Source: an uncultured Acidimicrobium sp.
GTDB lineage: Bacteria > Actinomycetota > Acidimicrobiia > Acidimicrobiales > Ilumatobacteraceae
Assembly: GCA_903850275.1 (NCBI GenBank)
Contig: CAINLH010000060.1
Span: 1-5,697, forward strand
Direction of reading: 5' to 3'
DNA: 5,697 bases
Part shown: positions 1 through 4,454 of the stretch, piece by piece
How the letters are laid out: each line of letters begins with the position of its first letter
How positions within the stretch are numbered: position 1 is the first letter of the stretch
Program-made: the position numbers and the translations under genes
Notes under the pieces: model-generated
What the model saw: the letters and a program-made list of their open reading frames with translations, nothing else
What the model was told of the DNA's origin: nothing
Databases searched by the model: none

Positions 1-848
1 GCGTACATGCCGCCCAACCAATCGTCCGTAAGAAAGCCTTGGAAAGAACGCAACCGTTTGTCGGCGTACATGATGACCGATGCACCCTTCGACGTGTAGC
101 CGAATTTGTGCAGATCTACAGACATAGAAGTAACACCGGGTACCTGGAAGTTCCACGATGGAATGTTGCGTCCTAAACGTTCGAGATAGGCGAGTGAGAC
201 ACCACCCATGCATGCATCAACATGGCAGTTAACTCCCATTTCAACAGCTAAAGCAGCAACAGCGGGAACGTCATCAATTACGCCTTGCGGATATTGCGGG
301 GCAGAGCAGGCAAGCATGATGGTGTTGTCATCAATCGCAGCACGCATAGTTGCAATATCGGCTCGCCAATCTGGTTTGACTGGTGTGCGGCGAAGTTCGA
401 TTCCGAAATAAGCACCAGCCTTCGCGAATGCGGCATGGGCTGAACTAGGCAGAACCACGTTGGGTCGGGTGATTCGCCGATCTTGAGCAAATTGGTCGCG
501 AGCAGCCTTGAGGGCCATCAAAATGCTTTCGGTTCCGCCACTTGTGAAATAGCCTGCCGAAGTGCCTGGTGCGCCAAGCCAATGCGATGCAAAATCGAGC
601 ACATCGGCTTGCATCTGGCGCAGACTGGGGAACGCGGCGGTATTCAGTGCATTGTCGCCAGCACAGCGCTTGTAAGCGTTCTCAGCCAGTGTCTGCACCT
701 CGGGACCAGCAAAGTAAGCCAATGAAAATGCGCGGCCATCTCGCCACTGAACATCTGTTGCGCGCAGGTCGTCTAATCGGTTGAGAACGTTCTGGGCTGG
801 TTGGCCCAACGCTGGCAGTACGGCGGGAGATCGTTGTTCGGAAGCCAT
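1..848 (-). CDS. PLP-dependent group II decarboxylase / sphingosine-1-phosphate lyase-like protein (3' end outside window)
   Basis: Cytosolic fold-type I PLP enzyme. The frame is open from ATG at 848 to the window edge: 282 residues are visible and the C-terminus is missing. Seen: a TSGGTES phosphate-binding motif at residues 102-108; SSAH with the ring-stacking His138; APQYPQG at about 183-189; HVDACMGG at 209-216, where Asp211 would pair with the PLP nitrogen; and DLHKFGY at 245-251, with Lys248 the expected Schiff-base lysine. This motif order matches the S1P lyase branch of group II decarboxylases. Known members cleave phosphorylated long-chain bases to phosphoethanolamine and an aldehyde, but many bacterial homologues have unknown substrates, so an amino-acid decarboxylase is equally possible. 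No membrane anchor is visible at the N-terminus. ATG 848 is the only plausible start, since no other start codon lies between it and the upstream stop. Its Shine-Dalgarno is poor (AGGA 15 bases upstream). It lies 37 bases behind the zinc-finger gene, suggesting an operon. Confidence 0.85.
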   Translation of the reverse strand, partial: MASEQRSPAVLPALGQPAQNVLNRLDDLRATDVQWRDGRAFSLAYFAGPEVQTLAENAYKRCAGDNALNTAAFPSLRQMQADVLDFASHWLGAPGTSAGYFTSGGTESILMALKAARDQFAQDRRITRPNVVLPSSAHAAFAKAGAYFGIELRRTPVKPDWRADIATMRAAIDDNTIMLACSAPQYPQGVIDDVPAVAALAVEMGVNCHVDACMGGVSLAYLERLGRNIPSWNFQVPGVTSMSVDLHKFGYTSKGASVIMYADKRLRSFQGFLTDDWLGGMY

Positions 849-885
849 ATGTTTGTTGAAGAATCCTAACTTTACATAACTATCA

Positions 886-1305
886 TTATGGGCGGGGAAT
901 GCCAGACGGAGAGGTTCGGCTGGGAGTCAATTGGTCTTCGGTCAGGGGTTTTGCGGCCGCCAATAGCCAAACCAATGCAGCCTTGAAGTCCCGCGACGTT
1001 GGATCGATGTTTGGATCCAAGTCATGCTCTACATCGTTGATCGCGCATTGCAAGACGTAGATCTGATCACGCAATGCGTCCAGCTGACTTCGCGTCATGA
1101 CCAACTCGTCTTCGCTCAGTGCTAGCTCGCTGGCTCGCTGCCTGGCCACCCAATCCCATTGGCGACAAGATTGAGAGCAAAAACGTCGTGGCCTACCGGC
1201 TCCAACGGTTCGCTGCATTGGCATCCTGCACCAGGAGCACCTGGCGGCGCCATTGGGCATCGTCGGGCTCTGCGTGTTCTCTAACGAATTATGCAATTTC
1301 GTCAT
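886..1305 (-). CDS. Small CxxC/CxxxC zinc-finger-like protein with coiled-coil segment
   Basis: A 139-residue hypothetical protein. Seen: Cys23-x2-Cys26, then a basic GRPRRF stretch and Cys43-x3-Cys47 ending in SCRQW, a four-cysteine pattern typical of a small treble-clef or FCS-like zinc site. A helical segment at about 54-98, rich in Leu/Glu/Asp/Arg, could form a coiled coil. The C-terminal 40 residues are low in motifs and end in a Ser/Thr/Pro-rich tail. The pattern resembles a short uncharacterised protein that I recall from other actinobacteria, which is why I call it real over the opposite-strand frames. Nucleic-acid binding or a role as a protein-interaction adaptor is an inference. 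It stands first in a minus-strand pair with the S1P lyase-like gene. ATG 1305 has no clear Shine-Dalgarno. Met16 (1260) is an alternative start just ahead of the cysteines and also lacks one. Confidence 0.72.
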   Translation of the reverse strand: MTKLHNSLENTQSPTMPNGAARCSWCRMPMQRTVGAGRPRRFCSQSCRQWDWVARQRASELALSEDELVMTRSQLDALRDQIYVLQCAINDVEHDLDPNIDPTSRDFKAALVWLLAAAKPLTEDQLTPSRTSPSGIPRP

Positions 1306-1363
1306 GACAAAAAGGTAGCCAGTACTTGAGCATCTATGGTGGATTTGCTTCCATACTGGACGT
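1306..1363. promoter_or_regulatory. Divergent intergenic region with possible leaderless promoter
   Basis: These 58 bases separate the start codons of the zinc-finger gene (minus) and the threonine aldolase gene (plus), so both promoters must lie here or inside the opposite gene. On the minus strand TACCTT (forward 1312-1317) fits the TANNNT -10 pattern and sits 6 bases before ATG 1305, the spacing expected for a leaderless transcript. On the plus strand TATGGT (1335-1340) is a possible -10. Neither has a recognisable -35. This is weak pattern evidence only. Confidence 0.3.
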
Positions 1364-2425
1364 ATGGCTCTTCCTCAGGCTCCTGCGCGACGGTTTGCAA
1401 GCGACAATGCCGCAGGAGCGCACCCTGCCGTGATGGATGCACTCCTCCGCTGCAACGACGGGCATCAACTGGCTTATGGAGCCGATGATTACACGCTCCA
1501 GGCGGAATCGGCCTTCAACGGTTTGTTTGATCGAGATGTTGTGACGAGGTTCGTCTACGGCGGAACGGGCGCAAATGTTTTTGCTCTTGCATGCATGCTG
1601 CAGCCCGCACAAGCAGTTATCTGCACTGATTGGTCACACATAACGGTCGACGAGACAGGTGCTCCCGAGCGTTTGTTGGGCGCGAAGTTGATCGATCTTC
1701 CAAGCCCTAATGCAAAGTTGGTTCCCAATCAGATTCGCGATCAAGCACACCTATTGGGAAGCGAACATCATGTGCAACCAGGTGTTGTTTCACTCACTCA
1801 GGCAACCGAACTCGGCACGTTGTACACGGCTGAGGAAGTAACAGAAATATGCAAGGTAGCTCACGAAATGGGAATGCTCGTGCATATGGATGGAGCTCGC
1901 ATTGCACACGCAACAGCTGCACTCGGCGGAACAAGAGACGCATTGCGCGCATTTACATGTGATGCCGGTGTAGACGTGTTGACATTCGGAGGCATGAAAG
2001 CTGGTGGAGTTTTTGGAGAAGCAGTGATCTTCTTCAATCGACCGCTAGCAGATCGCTCAAAATACATTCGAAAGCAGTTGACACAACTGCATTCCAAGAT
2101 GCGTTTCATCTCGGCTCAATATCTGGCGTTGCTGAACGATGATTTATTCATCTCGCTTGGCAGACAATCCAATTCGGGGGCGGCACGCTTGTACGAGAAA
2201 CTGCATCACCTTGATTCTCTTAATCTCGTCAGTCCTCCAGCGGCGAACAGCCTCTTCCCCACCTTGAGCCCCGCAGACAAGCAAGCGCTGCAGGATTGGT
2301 CATTCTTTTGGGATTGGGACGAAAAGGCGGGTCAAGTCCGCTGGATGACAGGCTGGGACGTCACTGATGGCGATGTAGATCAATTTGCTGCAGGCGTCTT
2401 GGAGCAACTCAACAAGCGCATTTGA
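1364..2425 (+). CDS. Low-specificity L-threonine aldolase / beta-eliminating lyase family protein
   Basis: Predicted cytosolic fold-type I PLP enzyme that would split L-threonine or L-allo-threonine (and other beta-hydroxy amino acids) into glycine and an aldehyde. At 353 residues it is a normal full length for the family. Seen: FASDNAAGAHPAV at 11-23, the classic N-terminal signature; YGADDYT at 38-44; GGTGAN at 66-71 for PLP phosphate binding; SHITVDETGAPE at 91-102 with ring-stacking His92; HMDGAR at 174-179 with Asp176 and substrate-binding Arg179; and FGGMKAG at 208-214 with Lys212 as the Schiff-base lysine. The residue before this lysine is Met rather than the usual Thr. ATG 1364 is chosen because it gives the family-typical N-terminus and the frame is closed upstream at 1316. 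A Shine-Dalgarno is not obvious. It diverges from the zinc-finger/S1P-lyase-like pair. Substrate preference cannot be read from sequence. Confidence 0.9.
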   Translation: MALPQAPARRFASDNAAGAHPAVMDALLRCNDGHQLAYGADDYTLQAESAFNGLFDRDVVTRFVYGGTGANVFALACMLQPAQAVICTDWSHITVDETGAPERLLGAKLIDLPSPNAKLVPNQIRDQAHLLGSEHHVQPGVVSLTQATELGTLYTAEEVTEICKVAHEMGMLVHMDGARIAHATAALGGTRDALRAFTCDAGVDVLTFGGMKAGGVFGEAVIFFNRPLADRSKYIRKQLTQLHSKMRFISAQYLALLNDDLFISLGRQSNSGAARLYEKLHHLDSLNLVSPPAANSLFPTLSPADKQALQDWSFFWDWDEKAGQVRWMTGWDVTDGDVDQFAAGVLEQLNKRI

Positions 2426-2432
2426 GGTTTAA

Positions 2433-2461
2433 TTGACCGATTGATTAGTTTCCGCTACAGT
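2433..2461 (+). promoter_or_regulatory. Promoter for the whiB-like gene
   Basis: TTGACC (2433-2438) and TACAGT (2456-2461) are separated by exactly 17 bases, close to the vegetative sigma-factor consensus. It begins 8 bases after the threonine aldolase stop codon. Initiation near 2468 would leave a leader of about 33 bases before ATG 2501, which excludes an upstream TTG start at 2441 for the WhiB protein. Predicted from pattern only. Confidence 0.65.
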
Positions 2462-2486
2462 CCCGTCTGTCCGGTTATGGGCATTT

Positions 2487-2490
2487 GGAG
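2487..2490 (+). promoter_or_regulatory. Ribosome binding site of the whiB-like gene
   Basis: GGAG lies 10 bases before ATG 2501, within an AG/G-rich stretch. It supports 2501 over the in-frame ATG at 2477 and over TTG 2441. Confidence 0.5.
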
Positions 2491-2500
2491 CGGGGGCTTT

Positions 2501-2803
2501 ATGGCAGCAGTTGATGTCTACTCACGGCGTGAGCAAACCGATGATGCGTGGATGAATGTTGCGGCATGCCGCGGCTTGACCGAAATCTTTTTCCCCCCTA
2601 TTGCTGAGCGTCCTCAATCTCGTTTGCGTCGTGAAGCAATGGCCCGAACGGTTTGTGCTGAATGCGCAGTTCTAGACACGTGCAAAACATTTGCTCGGGA
2701 AAATCATGAGTATGGTTTTTGGGGTGGGGAAACTGAAGAGGAACGTCATGAAGCTGGGTACCGGCTCATCGCCCCAATCGGAGTTCGCAACATCAACCGC
2801 TAA
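2501..2803 (+). CDS. WhiB-family [4Fe-4S] transcriptional regulator
   Basis: A 100-residue cytosolic redox- or nitric-oxide-responsive regulator of the kind found only in Actinobacteria and their phages. Family members bind a [4Fe-4S] cluster and usually act with the housekeeping sigma factor. Seen: the four cluster cysteines Cys23, Cys52, Cys55 and Cys61 in the canonical C-x28-C-x2-C-x5-C arrangement; IFFPP at 29-33; and GFWGG at 72-76, the G[VI]WGG turn with Phe in the second position. The C-terminal tail after GFWGG is short and only mildly basic, ending in an AGYRLIAPIG segment rather than a lysine/arginine cluster, so DNA contact may differ from WhiB1 or WhiB7. I do not assign it to a numbered subfamily. 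It has its own near-consensus promoter at 2433-2461 and a GGAG ribosome site. The next gene starts inside its 3' end, suggesting co-expression. Confidence 0.93.
   Translation: MAAVDVYSRREQTDDAWMNVAACRGLTEIFFPPIAERPQSRLRREAMARTVCAECAVLDTCKTFARENHEYGFWGGETEEERHEAGYRLIAPIGVRNINR
2738..2742 (+). promoter_or_regulatory. Possible ribosome binding site of the kinase-like gene, inside whiB-like CDS
   Basis: GAGGA lies 5 bases before ATG 2748 and is a good Shine-Dalgarno at good spacing. It also encodes part of the Glu-Glu-Glu-Arg run of the WhiB protein, so it could be a coding coincidence. It is the main reason for choosing 2748 as the start of the downstream gene. Confidence 0.4.
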
Positions 2804-3860
2804 CTCAAATCGCGTTGCTAATGACGCGCAATACATTGTGCGCGCCGCATGGCTCGACTATGGAGATGTGCGTCAAATTATCGCGGTCGACGAAGTGAGT
2901 GCCCACGTTTCGACAAATCGTGTGTTCCGCGCAACGCTCGATGATGGTTCTCAGGTGGTCTGCAAGGTTTCTTCGTACGGCTCATATTTCTTATTCGTCG
3001 AGGACCACGACCGTCTGTTCAAATGCCAACAGTTACTCGCTAACACACGGTGGTCAAATTTTCTAGCGACAATTCTGAGCAAAGAAGGCCGTGTTTACAC
3101 ATGGTACGACGAGACCTGCTGGGCAGTCTTTTACGTTGATGTAGAACGTGGCGAACAGTTGCCGAAGATTGTGACCGACGGTGATGTTCAAAATTTGGCC
3201 CGCGAGATAGCCGAGTTTCACAATGCGTGTAGCTCAATTGCGCCAAAATTGGCAGCCACATCAAATTCGATTAAAGGCGACGCGATCCATTTCCTAGATC
3301 AGCTAATGCAGCCAAATTCAAGCGAAGTATTTGGTCTTTCTCAGACGGATATTTCGGTGGTTAGGCGAAGCACGCACCAATTTTTGGTTGAACTAGAGGA
3401 CATCACGTTCGATGATTGGCCAAAGATCCCGATTCTGTTGGATTGGAACTTGGGCAATTTTTCAGTCAAGCGGATCGAACAAAACGGATTTGAATTGATG
3501 AGCCGTTGGGATTACGACTGGTTTCGAATCGATACGCGATTGCTCGATTTCTATTTCTTCTCCAGGGTGAGTTCGAAGACCGGAGACAGAACAAGTTTTA
3601 CGTACTCCCCCCACACACTTCTCGAGCCTAAATTCTTGACTTTTCTGAAGTCGTACCATTCCGTGAATCCGCTCTCTGAAGCAGAAATTCGCTTCCTGCC
3701 CTTTGCCTACAGATTCTTCATTTTGAATTATGTAATCCGAGAAGGTTCAAAGTTCTTCAGATCGGATTTAAGTGAGCAATTCAAGAAAGAGGCAGCGCGA
3801 ATTTATTTGCCACAACTTGACAACTTCGTCATCGAACCCCTGCTCACCGTGCTTGATTAG
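2748..3860 (+). CDS. Phosphotransferase-like protein of the aminoglycoside/choline kinase fold, function unknown
   Basis: A 370-residue soluble protein if started at ATG 2748. Seen: a beta-rich N-lobe with VVCKVSS, where Lys73 fits the ATP-binding lysine; a hinge/helix segment with LAREIAEFHNAC at about 150-161, like the helix before the catalytic loop in APH enzymes; ILLDWNLGNFSV at 229-240, aligning with the HGDLHPGN catalytic loop and keeping Asp232 and Asn237 but with Leu in place of His; WDYDWFRIDTRLLDF at 254-268, the metal-binding aspartate region; and an aromatic C-terminal helical part. Known relatives phosphorylate small alcohols or amino-sugar drugs; the substrate here is unknown. 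It overlaps the WhiB gene by 56 bases, and its stop overlaps the convergent carbonic-anhydrase-like gene. GTG 2838, after the WhiB stop, is an alternative start giving 340 residues but has no ribosome site. The gene looks more A+T-rich than its neighbours. The fold is likely, the activity is not certain. Confidence 0.75.
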   Translation: MKLGTGSSPQSEFATSTANSNRVANDAQYIVRAAWLDYGDVRQIIAVDEVSAHVSTNRVFRATLDDGSQVVCKVSSYGSYFLFVEDHDRLFKCQQLLANTRWSNFLATILSKEGRVYTWYDETCWAVFYVDVERGEQLPKIVTDGDVQNLAREIAEFHNACSSIAPKLAATSNSIKGDAIHFLDQLMQPNSSEVFGLSQTDISVVRRSTHQFLVELEDITFDDWPKIPILLDWNLGNFSVKRIEQNGFELMSRWDYDWFRIDTRLLDFYFFSRVSSKTGDRTSFTYSPHTLLEPKFLTFLKSYHSVNPLSEAEIRFLPFAYRFFILNYVIREGSKFFRSDLSEQFKKEAARIYLPQLDNFVIEPLLTVLD

Positions 3861-4378
3861 TCGGAAATCTTGCGCATTTCTTTTGCGAATCGTTTGCCCT
3901 TGTCGACATAAACCGCAACACCGAGCGCAATCTCTTCGGCACGAGCCCTGCCCTCTTTAATCACGGCAGGCGTTCCAACGGCAAGCGCGCCTGGGGGAAC
4001 AATGGTGTCGTTGAGTACAACAGCGTTCGCGGCAACAATGGCTCCCGTGCCGACGCGCACTCGATGCAGAACTATGGCGCCCGAAGAAACTTGCGATCCG
4101 TTTTCTATCGTGCACGCTTCCAAATGCACGATGTGTCCGATGACGCAATCGTCGCCAACAGTTGTGCCGTCCATTGGCGTTGTGTGAATGACGGTGTTGT
4201 CTTGAATGCTGGTTCTCGAACCGATCTTGATAAATCCGTCGTCTCCTCGCAGCACTGCACCGGCCCAAATGGTTGACTCGCTGCCGATTTCTACAGATCC
4301 GATAATCACGGCATCTGGGTGGATAAATGCCGTTTCGTGAATTACAGGTACGCGATCGCCAAATGCATAAATTGCCAT
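3857..4378 (-). CDS. Gamma-carbonic anhydrase-like left-handed beta-helix protein
   Basis: A 173-residue protein made almost entirely of hexapeptide repeats ([LIV]-G-x-x-x-x type) from about residue 17 to 140, with a C-terminal helix at about 142-170. This is the trimeric left-handed beta-helix fold of gamma-carbonic anhydrases (CamH/YrdA/PaaY-like), cytosolic. Seen: WAGAVLRGDDG at 38-48 and IQDNTVIH at 58-65 with His65 as a metal ligand. GHIVHLEACTI follows at 81-91 with His82 as the second ligand. The usual third histidine, five residues after His82, is Glu87; an extra His sits at 85. Reversible CO2 hydration is therefore uncertain, and acyltransferase-like or structural roles remain possible. 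ATG 4378 gives the family-typical MAIYAFGD N-terminus; a longer frame to 4654 is rejected because it crosses the divergent neighbour. TACGGT lies 7 bases upstream, fitting a leaderless promoter. Confidence 0.87.
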   Translation of the reverse strand: MAIYAFGDRVPVIHETAFIHPDAVIIGSVEIGSESTIWAGAVLRGDDGFIKIGSRTSIQDNTVIHTTPMDGTTVGDDCVIGHIVHLEACTIENGSQVSSGAIVLHRVRVGTGAIVAANAVVLNDTIVPPGALAVGTPAVIKEGRARAEEIALGVAVYVDKGKRFAKEMRKISD

Positions 4379-4454
4379 GCGTAAGACCGTAGTTCGGTGC
4401 GAATATCCCGTTAGGCATTGGAGATACAGCACCGCGCCAGTACCGTAGAGCCCC
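4379..4454. promoter_or_regulatory. Divergent promoter region between carbonic-anhydrase-like gene and right-edge gene
   Basis: Seventy-six bases separate the two start codons. For the plus strand, TTGGAG (4418-4423), 17 bases and TACCGT (4441-4446) form a plausible -35/-10 pair ending 8 bases before ATG 4455. For the minus strand, TACGGT (forward 4386-4391) ends 7 bases before ATG 4378, with no clear -35. Both -10 elements are so close to the start codons that leaderless or nearly leaderless mRNAs, common in Actinobacteria, are predicted. Neither start has a good Shine-Dalgarno. No terminator-like hairpin was seen. Confidence 0.4.

Noticed and set aside
208..784. Plus-strand and minus-strand small open frames within the S1P lyase-like gene
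   Set aside because: The minus-strand frame from 848 to the edge carries all PLP-enzyme motifs in order, so the others are antisense or out-of-frame shadows.
2441..2500. N-terminal extension of the WhiB protein from TTG 2441 or ATG 2477
   Set aside because: The TTG start lies between the -35 and -10 of the predicted promoter, so it would not be transcribed. ATG 2477 lacks a ribosome site and adds residues not typical of the family; 2501 has GGAG upstream.
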